A stretch of 34,327 bases of DNA from CAYRJA01 sp964424455 (GCA_964424455.1 CAYRJA010000020.1:1-34327); one strand, 5' to 3'. Numbered from the stretch's first letter, positions 15,001 to 28,126 are shown. Program-made: numbers and translations. The notes: a model not told the origin generated them from the letters alone.

Positions 15001-18000
15001 ACAACATCCACTTGCCCGCCTTTGTTAGTAACATTCTCTAATCTGTCTGTTTCTTCTGATTCTCATACTACTTATCTCTGGAATTTCGGAGATGGTCAGG
15101 TTTCTTCAGCGCCCAATCCTTCACATATATACAATCTGCCGGGGGATTTTGATGTTACACTTATTGCAACAAACGAAAACGGATGTAAAGACACATTGAC
15201 TTTAACTGACTATATTCATGTAAGCGGTCCTACTGCTAAAATTTCTACTCCTCCAACATCGGGTTGCACTCCGCATTACACTTGCTTTTCTGCTACTTCC
15301 TCCTCCACAATCAGCTTCACATGGAATTTTGGAGATGGTTCGGTACAGAGCATAGGTGATTCCGTTTGTTACACTTACACACGAACAGGGAATTTCTATC
15401 CTGAATTAATCCTGGATGACGGCATTGGGTGTATTTATGCCATACCCGTTGGAACGGTTTCAATTAATGATGTGGTTGCCAAATTCAAAACCGTTGACAG
15501 TGTTTTCTGTAACAGTACAGTCCAGTTTACCGATTCGAGCTACGGCACTTCCTCTATCCTGAACTGGTCATGGAATTTTGGAGATCCGCTATCAGGAAGC
15601 AGTAATACCTCTGTGCTTAAAAATCCTACGCACTCCTTTTCCGGTCCCGGAGTTTATCAGGTGACCGAAACCGTAACAAGTATTTCGGGATGTACTCATT
15701 CCGTCAGCCATACTATCACTATTAATGCATCTCCGGTAATTACCGATCTAACAGCCCCCGCAGATACCTGTACTTCACATCGGGCTTATGCCACGGTAAA
15801 TGCAACCGGTGGAAATCCTGCTTATCAATATGTATGGAACACCTCCCCATCGCAGACTTTGCCTGTTGCAACCGGATTAACAGGGGGTAATAACTACGCA
15901 GTTACTGTAACAGATGGAAACGGATGTACTGTTGCTGGGAGTATTACCATATCCGATTTACACAGCCCTGTCCTCAATATATCAGGAATTCCTACTACCT
16001 GTCTGTTGGATAATGGAAGCGTTACAGCAACAGTTGCTTCGGGTAATGCTCCTTATTCTTACAATTGGAATTCAGGTACATTTTTCACTCAAAGCGTTTC
16101 TAACCTGTCTCCTGGAAATTATTCGGTAACTGTTACAGACAGATGGGGATGCAGTTCATCCGACAGTATAACAATTACCGCTATTCCTAAACTAAACTTA
16201 ACAGCAAGTATGACTGGTGATGTTTGCGGCAACCTTCAAGGAGGAGTAACTTTAACCGTTTCCGAAGGATCTTCTCCGTATTCTTATTTGTGGAGTAATG
16301 GGCAAACTACTCAAGATGTCAGCAATCTGAATGCTTCAACCTATTTTGTAACCGTGATGGATTCGTATCAATGTGCCGTTACCGATTCGTTCACAGTTGA
16401 CGGTAATGCCCCGTTGATTCTTAACCATACTACATCTGCAATGACTTGTGGAATGAATAATGGAAGAATTATTGAAACTGTAACAGGCGGAACAATGCCA
16501 TACACCTTTAGCTGGAATAATGGCACATATAATACTAAAGATATAAGTAATCTCCCTGCGGGACTATATACTCTTTTCCTTACTGACTCAAGCGGTTGTT
16601 CTGAAGTGGATACTGTATTAATTGATAATATTCTGCCGCCGGAATTAAGCTCGTATGCCAATAACACCACTTGCGGAAAAAATAATGGCTCAGCATGGGT
16701 TTCCGTAAGCGGAGGAACCGAACCCTATACATACCTTTGGAGTAATGGAGGAACTGATGATACTATTGATTCATTATTTGCCGGTGACTATACTATAACT
16801 GTAACTGATTCTATCGGTTGTACTGCCGTTAATTCAGTAACTGTTTATGATTTACCGGGACCGTTGGTTTCTTATTCAATTACTCCCTATTCCTGTGGGT
16901 TGAATAGCGGAGCAATTGAACTTACTGTAACAGACGGAACCATTCCTTACAGTTACCAATGGAGTACAGGAGATACAACCGAGTCAGTCAGCCAGCTTTC
17001 GTCAGGTACATACACTTACACTGTAACAGATGGAAATGGATGTGAAGTAATAACCAGTGTAGTATTAACCGGTACAGAAGCTCCTTCTCTCTCATTCAGT
17101 ACTGTTAATACAACTTGCAACTTAAATAATGGCTCTGCCTCTGTATCTGTTACAGGAGGATTATCTCCTTATACGTTTTTATGGAATAATGGTAGTACTT
17201 CGCAGAATATTCAGGATGTACCCGCCGGCACATACTCTTTACAACTTACTGACTCAGCCGGTTGTACTGCTTCAGGATCGGTAGTAATTAATTCATCAGG
17301 CAGTTCTCCTGTTATTGCCATTACTCCCGCCTCAAGCACCATCTGTATCTCTCAATCAACTACCGTTATTGCTGCCGGCGCTAATTTGTACACATGGTCT
17401 CCTGCTGCGGGGTTGAATAAAACGACAGGAGCAATTGTAACAGCCCAACCTACGGTAACTACTACATATACCGTTACAGGGACAGCGTCATCAGGATGTA
17501 CAGGAGCATCTACTTTTGTAGTAAATGTTCAACTGCCTCCTGTAATAAGTGTTTCAGGGAATACGGTTGTTTGTCCGGGATCTACAAGCACTCTTACTGC
17601 ATCAGGGGCATCCACTTACAAATGGTCTCCTTCTACTGCATTAAATACCACTACAGGAAGTATAGTTGTCAGTTCTCCGTCTAACGTTATAACTTATACT
17701 GTAACAGGGACAGATGCGCTTGGTTGCTCCTCCACTGCTACGATACAAGTTTCAAGAACATCTAATCCTGTAATTTCATTAACTCCCAGTAATCCTATCC
17801 TTTGCTATGGCAACGCTGCTACAATGACTGCTTCAGGCGCAGTTAATTTTGTATGGAGTCCATCCTTCGGATTAAACCAAACAACCGGAACAAGTGTTGT
17901 TGCAAGTCCAACCGCTACTACCACTTACACTGTAACAGGCACTGATATAAATGGCTGTACCTCATCATCTGTCACCATTATTACATCAGTCAGTCCTACA

Positions 18001-20354
18001 CCTGTTGACGCAGGACCGGGTGGAACAATATGTGTCGGAAATTCATTACAATTACAAGGAAGTGGTGCGATACAATACGAATGGTCGCCTGCTGCTGGTC
18101 TAAATAATTCGACTATTTCAAACCCTGTTGCCTCGCCAACTATAACAACTACCTATTATCTGACCGGAAGCGTTCCTACGGGAAACCTGATTACAAATGG
18201 AGACTTCAATGCAGGTAATACCGGGTTCTCAAGCGCTTATACCTATGCCACAAACCTGAATCCTGAAGGACTGTATTGGGTTGGAACCGATGCACACACC
18301 GTCCACAACAACTTTTTCTGCAAAGACCATACTACTGGGACCGGAAAAATGATGGTTGTAAACGGGGCGCCTGATCCGAATATAAGCGTATGGTGCCAGA
18401 CTATCAGTGTGGTTCCAAATTCACTCTATGATTTTTCTACATGGGTTCAAACCGTTTCTCCTGCCGGAAGTCCTGCTCTGTTACAGTTTAGTGTCAATGG
18501 CAGTATGCTTGGTTCTCCTTTTGCTGCACTGCCTGCCTTGTGTAACTGGAAGCAGTTTCATGCTATTTGGAATTCAGGAACAAACACAACAGCAACCATT
18601 TGTATTGTAAATCAAAATACGATTCGTAATGGAAATGATTTTGCATTAGATGATATTTCATTTTCTGTGCTATGCCAGAGTGTAGATTCTGTTGTTGTAG
18701 TAGTAAACGCCCCTCCTGTGATTTCTGCAGTTGCTTCAACAAATTCTATTTGTATCGGGTCTTCAACTACTGTAACAGCTTCCGGCGCTGATTCCTACAA
18801 ATGGATGCCTTCTGCAGGATTGAGTAGTACAACGGGTGCTGTCGTTACCGCCTCACCTACAGTAACAACTACTTATACTGTAACCGGTACAGATAACAAC
18901 GGTTGCACCGGTAACACAACTATTGTAATTAATGTTTTTTCTAATCCTTCTATATCTATACATTCAACAACACCATCTTTCTGTTCCGGCAGTAGTTCTA
19001 CTCTAACTGCAAGTGGAGCATCTTCCTACTCATGGGTACCTTCTGTAGGACTGAGCATTACAAGTGGCGCCAGTGTTACTGCTACTAACACTGTTACTAC
19101 CACTTACACTGTAACCGGAACAGATGTGAATGGCTGTACAGATACATCAACTTCTGTTGTAACAGTTCTTTCTTCCCCTGTTATCTCTGTTACCCCTTCT
19201 GATCCAAGCATTTGTTTTGGTTCTTCCACCACAATGACCGCATCGGGCGCTCAAACTTATACATGGTCGCCTGATTTCTATATCAGTTCCACCACAGGTT
19301 CATCTGTAACTGCTAATCCGACAATCAATACTTCATACACTGTTACCGGAACAAACTCAAACGGATGTACTGCCAGCGCTATTGCCAGAGTGGGTATCGG
19401 ATCTAATATTACACTCAGTATTACACCTTCCTCTATCTCTATTTGTATCGGGGATAATGATACACTATCTGTAACAGGCGCTTCTAATTACTTCTGGTCA
19501 CCATCAACTGGTTTGAATATAACGAGCGGAACAACTGTAATAGCATCACCTTCCAGTAGTACAACTTACACTGTAACAGGTACAGACTTAGCCGGTTGCA
19601 GTGGTACCGGAACTGCTGTTGTTACAGTAAATCCATTACCTGTCATCTCAGTTAACCCTTCAGTATCGGACTTGTGTACCGGTGATTCTGTTTTATTGGT
19701 TGCCTCAGGAGCTTCTACCTATAATTGGTCACCGGTATCCAGTCTGAATATTATTTCTAATGATAGCGTTTCTGCTCATCCAAGTGTAAACTCAACATAC
19801 ACAGTTATTGGAACAGACATTAATGGTTGTAGTGCATCCATAACCTCTGTTATAAATGCAAACCAGCCTCCTGTATTAAACCTGACCACAGGAAATACCT
19901 CTCTTTGTTTTGGTGAAAGCACAACACTTACAGCCTCCGGCGCTTCTACTTATTTGTGGACTCCCTCTGCAACTCTCAGTGATTCAACAGGTGCTAATGT
20001 GAATGCCTACCCTACTGAAAATACAACCTATTATATAACAGGAAAAAATACAAATGGCTGTGAGTCCAATGATTCAGTAATGATTAAGGTATCTCCGCCT
20101 GTTGTATTAAACGTTACACCGTACAATCCTACAATATGCTATGGCTCATCAGTAATATTAAATGCATCAGGCGCTGAAACTTATTCATGGTCACCTGCAA
20201 CCGGATTAAATGTTACAACCGGATCAGTTGTGACTGCCTCCCCTACTGTAACAACTACTTACACAATTACAGGCACTGACAGCTCAGGCTGTATTGGTAT
20301 TAATGCACTCATTGTAACTGTAGCCGACTTTATTTCACTTAATGTTACAGCCAA
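12067..20354 (+). CDS. Giant T9SS-secreted multidomain adhesin, N-terminal segment (up to assembly gap)
   Basis: This is the first part of one giant gene that continues after the N gap. The signal peptide LLVLTMLVSSCLILKA is followed by PTADF. The start is a TTG giving MKKM, or the ATG at 12076. Fourteen PKD domains (12154-15726, residues 30-1220) carry WDFGDG, WNFGDG or related motifs and end in GC-containing strands. Seven SprB-type repeats (15727-17307) follow, each with PYSYLWSNG- and YTVTVTD-like motifs. Then come Ig-like repeats of about 75 aa with ICxGSSTTLTASGA, YxWSP, GLxxTTG and TTTYTVTGTDxNGC. A jelly-roll-like domain (18178-18678) beginning NLITNGDF sits inside the fourth such repeat. 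The protein should be exported by Sec and then T9SS and act at the surface in adhesion or gliding. The frame hits an apparent stop only in the gap. Confidence 0.9.
18178..18678 (+). other. Jelly-roll-like domain inserted in an Ig-like repeat
   Basis: The encoded stretch begins GNLITNGDFNAGNTGFSSAY and ends DFALDDISFSVLCQ. The NGDF opening and the DDISF ending are typical of carbohydrate-binding-module-like jelly rolls. The host repeat starts normally (GGTICVGNSLQLQGSG, YEWSPAAGL, TTTYYLTGS). Its last strand (VDSVVVVVNAP) appears only after the insert. Sugar binding is a family-level expectation, not shown here. Confidence 0.65.
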
Positions 20355-20364
20355 NNNNNNNNNN
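20355..20364. other. Assembly gap (10 N) inside the adhesin gene
   Basis: Ten N separate ISLNVTA on the left from SNSTGSNVTAAPS on the right. Both belong to the same Ig-like repeat type, but the frames differ. Aligning to the preceding repeat leaves 27 whole codons missing plus one unknown base on each side, 83 nt. That equals 2 modulo 3, the value needed to restore the frame. The number 10 is thus a placeholder. Confidence 0.95.
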
Positions 20365-23300
20365 TGAGCAATTCTACAGGATCAAATGTAACGGCTGCGC
20401 CTTCTGTAAATACCACTTACACGGTATCGGGTATAGATATAATCGGATGCACAGGAGTTGCTGAAGTACCTGTTATTATCCTGCCTTTACCACTGATACA
20501 GGCAACACCTGACAGTATATTGACTTGTACCGGCTCTTCAATAATACTTAATGCTACAGGGGGGTTAAGTTACACTTGGTCGCCGGCAGATTATCTTAAT
20601 AATACAGGTGATTCATCTGTAATTTCTAATCCATTAACTGACATTGTATATACTGTAACAGGTGCTGATATGAACGGGTGTGCAAATTCAGACAGTGTAT
20701 CCATTAAGGTAACTCATGGTTCTCCAGTTACCGTATCTCCGGTTGCCGATACTATTTGTATCGGGCAAAGTACAGTAATAATTGCTTCAGGTGGTATTTC
20801 CTATGAATGGTCTCCTGCATCAGGATTATCTGTTACAACAGGCGATATGGTATTTGCCACACCGGATGTTACCACCACTTACACTGTAACCGGCACTGAT
20901 TCTAATGGGTGTAAGAGCAGTGCGACCACTGTTATAACTGTAAATCCTCTTCCGAATATTTCAGCATTAACTAACCCAACAATCTGTATTGGCAGCACTG
21001 CAACACTTGATGCCACAGGAGGTGTTACATATACATGGTCTCCATCAACAGGACTGAGTGCTACTACTGGTAATTCTGTTACTGCAAATCCATTAGTAAC
21101 TACAACTTACATTGTAACAGGTGAAAATGCGTACGGTTGTGGCAGCTTCACTACTGTAACAGTAACTGTCGGTGCAGGGTTATCTATTCAGATTAATTCT
21201 GCTTCAGCAGCTATCTGCAAGGGAGATACAGTGGCATTAAATGCCTATGGCGCTGACAATTATACATGGTCACCTTCGACAGGGTTGAGCGCCTCTGCCG
21301 GGCAAGCAGTTGATGCAAACCCAAACTTTACAACTACTTACACAATTACAGGTACTGATAATAACGGGTGTAGTGGTGACACAACTTTTGTAGTAACTGT
21401 TCATATTAATCCTGTAATAAGTAGTAGTGATTATTCTGTTTGCTCCGGTGATTCTGTATTATTATCTGTTACAGGAGCAACAAGTTATTCATGGAGTCCG
21501 ATTACTGATTTATCTGATTATACTGGTAATAATGTAATAGCAAAACCGGCTACTTCTGTAACATATACTATTACAGGAGTAAATACATTCGGATGTATTG
21601 ACACAACTATCTCTTTAGTCACTGTAAATCCTGCACCTCAAACTGCAATAATAAAAAGCAATTCTTTGATTTGTAATAGTTCGCCTCCTATAACTCTTTC
21701 AGCCACTCCTGTTGGAGGGCTATTTACCGGAACTGGTGTAAGTGGTAATCTTTTCTACCCGGATAGCGCCGGAACAGGAAGTCCTACTGTTATTCATTAT
21801 TCATTTACAAACACCTACGGCTGCTCTGATACTGACAGCATGATTGTAACTGTATATCCTTCACCTTCAGTTACTGTAACACCAAATACACCAACTATTT
21901 GTATAAACTCCTCTACCCCGCTTTCCGTCATAGGCGCTGATACATACAAATGGACACCCGCAACAGGACTTAGCTCTACGGCTGACTCACTTATCATTGC
22001 AGCACCGGATAGCACAACTACTTACACTGTAATTGGAATAAACCATACCGGATGTTTTGATTCTGCCAGTGTAATTGTAAAAGTCAGTCCTCTGCCTGTC
22101 GTAACAGTTAGCCCTTCAGTTACTTCTATTTGCAATGGTTCTTCTGCAACTCTGTCTGCAAGCGGCGCTGTGAACTATCAATGGACACCTTCAACCGGTT
22201 TAAATACAGATACCGGAGCAATTGTAACAGCAAATCCTACATCCTCTACTACTTATACAGTTTTCGGAACAGATACATTGGGCTGTTATTCTACTGCCAT
22301 TGGTGTGGTAAATGTGGGTGCGCCTGTTCACATCATTAATACGCCAACTAACCCCGTCATCTGTAAAATGGATTCAGTTAATATCATGCTGGCAGGCGCT
22401 GATTCCTATACATGGACTCCATCAACTGGATTGAGTGCAACCACAGGGGCAAATGTTACCGCCAGCCCTACTATTACCACTTCTTATACGGTAATAGGTA
22501 TTGATGCTAACGGATGTAGTGGGCAGGTTTCGTTCGAGGTAAAAGTGAATCCTGCATTACGGATCAACGGATACACCACTGCTATTTGCAAAGGTAATAG
22601 CGCTGTTCTGACTGCAACGGGAGCTAATCTTTTCTTGTGGAGCGCTGATTCCACTTTGAGTTCATTATACGGCGCAACTGTAACAGCTACTCCAAACATA
22701 TCTACCACTTACACTGTAACAGGATGGAATTCTTTCGGATGTTCAGATACTGCTCAGTTTACTGTAATGATTCATCAACCTCCATCTGTACAATTTACCG
22801 GCTTAAAATCTGATTACTGTATTTTAAACAGTACTGACACCTTAATGGGAATTCCATCAGGCGGCACATTTACCGGCACAGGTATCAGTGGAAACATATT
22901 TAATCCTTTTACTGCAGGGATTGGCGGTCCTTATGCTGTTACCTATTCTTATACTGACTCATTGGGTTGTTCAGATACAATCACTCAGCATGTCCGTGTA
23001 AATAATACAGCGTTGATTACTGTTACACCTGATAACTCCACTATCTGCACCGGATCGTCAGCAGTTTTATCTGCCTCCGGTGCAAATAATTTTTTGTGGT
23101 CTCCATCAGCAGGATTAAGCTCAACAACTGGCTCATCCGTTACAGCGGCTCCAACCATTAATACCACTTACACAGTATCCGGAACAGATGTGAACGGATG
23201 TAGCGGATCAGCAACTGTAGAGATAAATACCGGCTTAAAAATTCCTGTCATTCCTTCTGCAATTCTTGATAGCATTTGTGCCGGATCATTCACCATTCTT

Positions 23301-26300
23301 TCAGCTTCAGGCGCTGACAACTATACATGGCTGCCATCAACAGGACTAAGCACAACCTCTGGTTCATCCATTACTGCTTCACCGTCTGTAACTACTACCT
23401 ATACTGTCACAGGCTATGATGCAGGAGGATGTACAGGTGACACCACTCTGATTGTAACAGTGAACCCTCTTCCAGTCATTTTAGTAAATAATGAAACAAT
23501 TTGTTCGGGTAACACAACTAAATTAATTCCTTCGGGAGCTGCTCAATATCAATGGTTGCCCGGAAATATTACCGGCGATAGTATAGTGGTCTCTCCAAAT
23601 ACATCCACTACTTATAGCATTACAGGGATATTAAACGGATGCAGTAATTCTGTTACTGCTGTTGTAACAGTAGAACCTCTTCCTGTTATCACTGTAAATA
23701 ATGCTTCAATTTGCCAGGATAATTTTGCTGTGCTGGCTGCTACCGGTGCAGCAAAATATCTCTGGAGTAATGGAGATACTACTGAGTCAATCACCGTACA
23801 TCCTGCAAGCACAACGACATATACAGTAACCGGCTATATAAACAATTGTAAAAATGATATAACTGCTACTGTTACAGTAAATACAAAACCGATAGTCACA
23901 TTATCCGGATTAAATCCTAACTATTGCAGCTCTTCTACTGTTGATACATTAATTGGATTTCCTGCAGGAGGAATTTATGAAGGAAAGGGAGTAAACGGAA
24001 ATTATTTCTATCCTTCAATTGCCGGCGGAAGCGTCGCCTATGCAGTTAAATACACTTACACAACAACAGCCGGATGTTCTGATTCTGCAATTCAGCATAC
24101 CACAATAAACGCAGGCGCTGTCATTACTGCTACACCGACAAAACCATCTATTTGTATCAATTCTTCGTCGGTTATATCGGCAAACGGAGGAGTAAAATAT
24201 TCGTGGACGCCATCAACAGGGCTGAGTTCTACAACAGGAAATACAGTAACTGCGTCTCCAAAATCAAGCACAACTTATACCGTAACCGGGATGAATGCAG
24301 ATGGATGTTCCGGAAATGCAGTTGTAACAGTTCAGGTAAAGGATAATCCGATTATAAATATTATATCCGGTAATCCTGCAATATGTATCGGTTCGTCTGC
24401 TACAATTAATGTAAGCGGTGCAATGAACTATTCATGGCTGCCTGCTGACGGATTAAATACTGTAACAGGGAATCCAGTTATCGCTTCACCTTCAGTGACA
24501 ACAACCTATTCTGTTACAGGTATTAATACAAATGGTTGCAGTAGTTCTGCTAAAGCAGTTGTAACAGTTAACCCTGTTCCAACTGTAAGTGTATCTTCTG
24601 ACAAAAAGGATATTTGTTATCACTCCTCAGCCACCTTTACTGCTGCCGGAGCTAACAGCTATACATGGAGTCCTTCAATAGAATTAAGCGCTACTACAGG
24701 AGATGTTATCTCAGCATCTCCTCTGTCTGACATGACTTATACAGTTACAGGGATTAGTACAAAAGGATGTACTTCTTCAGATACTGTTACTATTAGCGTT
24801 AATCCTCCTATCGTAATGAGTCTCCATGCTTCTAAAAACACTATCTGCTCCGGTGATTCTGTTTCGTTGAATGTAACAGGTGCAACAAATTACTCATGGA
24901 CGCCCTCAACAGGGTTAAATACAAGTTCAGGTCCAACTGTAACAGCTACTCTCATTTCTTCTGTAACCTACACTGTTACCGGATACGACTCAAACGGATG
25001 CAGCGGAGAAATAAACTCAGTTGTAACAGTAAATCCTTTACCTGCTATAACTGTATCCTCCAACACATCATCTCTTTGCATAGGAACATCTGCTGAATTG
25101 ACTGCAAGCGGAGCATTATCTTATTCATGGAATCCATCTACCGGGTTAAGCGCCTCTTCAGGTAATAGCCTTTCCGCAATCCCTACTTCTTCCCTTACCT
25201 ATACTGTAACAGGCATAGACATTAACGGATGTTCTGCACAAAACTCAATTCCTTTAACTGTTAATCCAAAGCCGGTATTAAATATTTCAGTAAGCAATCC
25301 GTCCATTTGTTTGGGGACTTCTACAAATATTTCAGTAGATGGGGCATTAAACTATAAGTGGTCACCGGCAGTTGGTTTAAATACCACTACCGGAGTAACA
25401 GTAATTGCGAACCCTGTTACTACTTCCTCTTATTCTGTAACAGGAACTGACTTAAACGGATGTACTGACACATCTGCTGTAACAGTAGAGGTTCTGCCAA
25501 ATCCAGTAATAAAGATTGAGTCATCTGTTTCTACGCTTTGTTCAGGACAATCCGCCACCCTGCAAGCCAGCGGCGCTTCTGTTTATGAATGGTCGCCTTT
25601 AACAGGTTTAAATGTATCTACAGGAGATAATATTATAGCCAGCCCAGCAACTGAACAAACCTATACTGTAACAGGAACAAATAGCTCCGGCTGTTCCGGC
25701 GCTGCTTCAATAATATTGAATGTTCACCCAAATCCGGTTGTAACAGTTTCTAAGGGTGCAGATATATGTATAGGTTCTTCCGCTTCATTAAATGCTACGG
25801 GCGATGGCAGTTTTTCATGGTTCCCAGATGCATCACTGACTTATCCATTTATTCCTAATCCAACCGCTTCTCCGTCTGTTACAACTACATACACAGTAAG
25901 CGTAACTAATACAATCGGGTGTGTTTCATCTGATTCAGTTATAGTAACTGTTCACCATAAACCTTATATAGATGCCGGAAGAGATACTTTGGTTTGTAAG
26001 GGTGGTTTTGTTCAGCTTCATGGTCAAGAGGGAAAACATTTTGAATGGATTCCGCAGGATTATCTTTCTGATTCAAGAATTTCAGATCCTGTTTGTATTC
26101 CGCTGCATAACATCACTTATACCTTAACTGTAACAGACGAATTCGGGTGTTCTAATACTGATTCCGTTCAGATATTCCTGAAAGATTCAATGAATATCCA
26201 TGCCAGTCCGGGCGCTACTGTATGTGAAGGAGGTGTAGTACAACTTTTCGCTACGGGTGGTAACAGCTATAAATGGAGTCCGAAAGATGGATTAGATAAT

Positions 26301-26933
26301 CCGTATATAGCTAATCCAATCGCTTCGCCTGCTGCAACCACTTCATATACTGTAACATCCACTGATGGTATTTGCTTTACCGCTTCCGATGTATCAGTTG
26401 TTACAGTAAGTCCGCAGCCTTATATCAGCGTGAGCGCTGATGCTGAAATTGTATCGGGACAGAACTATCAGCTATATGCCTATGGAAATGGAAACGGAAC
26501 ATTTGTCTGGTCGCCGCCTGAATTTTTAAGTTGTACAAATTGTCCAAATCCTACAGTAGTTCATCCTGATAAGCCGATGACCTATACAGTTTCAATGATA
26601 GACTCAAATGGTTGTCGCCGCGAAGGTGAAGTAAAAATATCTCTCACCTGCAGTGATGATGCCGTATATGTCCCGGATGCCTTTACGCCGAACGGTGACC
26701 GTCGTAATGATGTATTCAGGGTACGCTCCTATGGATTGCAGCATGTTACTTACTTCAGAGTGTTCAGCCGTTGGGGAGAATTGATGTTTGAAACCTCTGA
26801 CCTGAATCAGGGATGGGATGGCACATTCAAAGGACAGTTATGCTCACCCGCTGTTTATGTCTGGTATCTGGAAGGAGTATGTTCCGACGGCAGCGCCCTT
26901 CTCAAGAAAGGGAATGTAACACTAATCAGGTAA
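20365..26933 (+). CDS. Giant T9SS-secreted multidomain adhesin, C-terminal segment with type-B sorting domain
   Basis: This is the continuation of the same gene after the gap; no start codon of its own is needed, and the TTG at 20520 is only an internal codon. It carries about 27 more Ig-like repeats of roughly 70-78 aa with the same YxWSPxxGLxxTTG and TTYTVTG core. Three domains of a second type, with GGxFTGTGVSGNxFYP motifs, start at 21636, 22782 and 23889, every fifth domain. The last repeats are more diverged (for example DTLVCKGG, CTNCPNPT). The final 89 residues (26664-26930), VYVPDAFTPNGDRRNDVF to NVTLIR, are the gliding-motility-associated CTD, the type-B T9SS sorting signal, with FSRWGELMFE and GWDGTFKG. 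The whole protein should be at least about 4,980 aa. The gene is convergent with the TPR gene, 23 nt away. Confidence 0.92.
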
Positions 26934-26956
26934 GTTTTAAGAAAACCAACAGAAGG

Positions 26957-28126
26957 TTATTTCCCTCCATCCATTTCCTTTTTGATTTGCCCCGCTTTGT
27001 CTAATTGATTAGTACGAGTATATAATTCTTTCAGCGCATTAAGTGTGTCCATATCTTTAGGGTTAATACTCCTTGCTTTCTCCAGATATGGAATTGCCTG
27101 CTGGAACAAACCGTCTCTTACTTTTGAGAGTTCATCATATTTCTTTTGCTCTTTTAGGTCGAGTTTATTCATCTGATTGTTTACTTCCACTGCTGAGTTA
27201 AAATAAATTCTTCCTATTCCAAAATACGACTCAAAATAATCAGGTTTCAGTGCGATTGCCTTTTTGTAATTTATAATTGCATTTGTCGTGTCGTTCAGAT
27301 TATCATAAGTGCCTGCTAATGCATTGTAAAGTTGCGCATTGTCCGGTGTCTTTGAAATAGCTTCCTTCAGATTATTGATGGCTTTATCAATCTGATGAGT
27401 GAATAAATAAATGTTCAGTTCATGAATAAGCAAAGGATTATCTTCAGGATAAATTTCACGACCTTTTGTAATTGTAGCTAAAGCTGCGGCAGTATCTTTC
27501 AGTTCGAGATACACAGTACTCAGGTTACTATATATGTCAGAGCTTTTGTATTTATTATTAGCTATGAGTGTTGAATAAATATTCTTTGCATCTTCATACT
27601 TTTCAGTCTTTAATGCACAAAATCCTCTCAGGAAATTCAGCGTGTCTGTTTCCACATCCATTTTGTAATCGTTATTGAGCAAATTTGTTAATTCATACAC
27701 ACGATTAAAGTTTTTATAAGCAGGATAATATTGCAACTTATTGTAGGACGTTGCTCCCATGTTGTAATATGCTTTTGCCAATGCCTGCATAAAAATCTGT
27801 AAGTCGAATTTGTATTCCTTTTTAATATCTAATTCGCGTGCTTTCATATATGATTTATATGCTTCATCCAACGGTTCAAATACCAATCCCGATTCTTTAG
27901 CATCTTCTGCTATAGAGAGCATGATATTGCCGCGGTACATCCATGTCTTTGCCATGTTTTTGGTAACATCATTATTTGTACAAAGGTTGATGGATTTAAG
28001 CGCACTTTCCAGTTCGCCGTTTTTCCAGTAACTGTATGCATTCTGTAACTCAATTTTCTGAGCAGATGCAAAATGTGACAGTGATAATATCAACAGTACT
28101 ACAATTGAAGAGAAAGTTTTTTTCAT
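26957..28126 (-). CDS. Secreted/periplasmic tetratricopeptide repeat protein
   Basis: The protein has 389 aa from the ATG at 28126, chosen because it gives a clean signal peptide, KKTFSSIVVLLILSLSHFASA, with cleavage before Q. A longer frame to 28162 would put twelve unlikely residues before it. The mature part is helical with repeated TPR pairs, for example NMGATSYNKLQYYPAYKNFN, DNAQLYNALAGTYDNLND followed by AIINYKKAIALKPDYFESYF, and a final AIPYLEKARSINPKD unit. TPR proteins are scaffolds for protein-protein contact; here it would act in the periplasm or at the outer membrane. It lies 68 nt downstream of gyrA on the same strand and is probably cotranscribed with it. The exact partner is unknown. 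Confidence 0.85.
   Translation of the reverse strand: MKKTFSSIVVLLILSLSHFASAQKIELQNAYSYWKNGELESALKSINLCTNNDVTKNMAKTWMYRGNIMLSIAEDAKESGLVFEPLDEAYKSYMKARELDIKKEYKFDLQIFMQALAKAYYNMGATSYNKLQYYPAYKNFNRVYELTNLLNNDYKMDVETDTLNFLRGFCALKTEKYEDAKNIYSTLIANNKYKSSDIYSNLSTVYLELKDTAAALATITKGREIYPEDNPLLIHELNIYLFTHQIDKAINNLKEAISKTPDNAQLYNALAGTYDNLNDTTNAIINYKKAIALKPDYFESYFGIGRIYFNSAVEVNNQMNKLDLKEQKKYDELSKVRDGLFQQAIPYLEKARSINPKDMDTLNALKELYTRTNQLDKAGQIKKEMDGGK

Noticed and set aside
21815..23812. Minus-strand ORFs inside the adhesin (for example 21815-22015, 22484-22708, 23612-23812)
   Set aside because: They arise from the repetitive coding sequence and resemble each other only because the repeats do.
20520..26933. 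A separate adhesin gene starting at TTG 20520
   Set aside because: Coding sequence in the same frame runs back to the gap and completes the preceding repeat; no signal peptide is present at 20520.
12067..26933. Diversity-generating retroelement or phase-variation system acting on the adhesin
   Set aside because: No reverse transcriptase, template repeat, invertase or long homopolymer in the coding sequence was found in the window.
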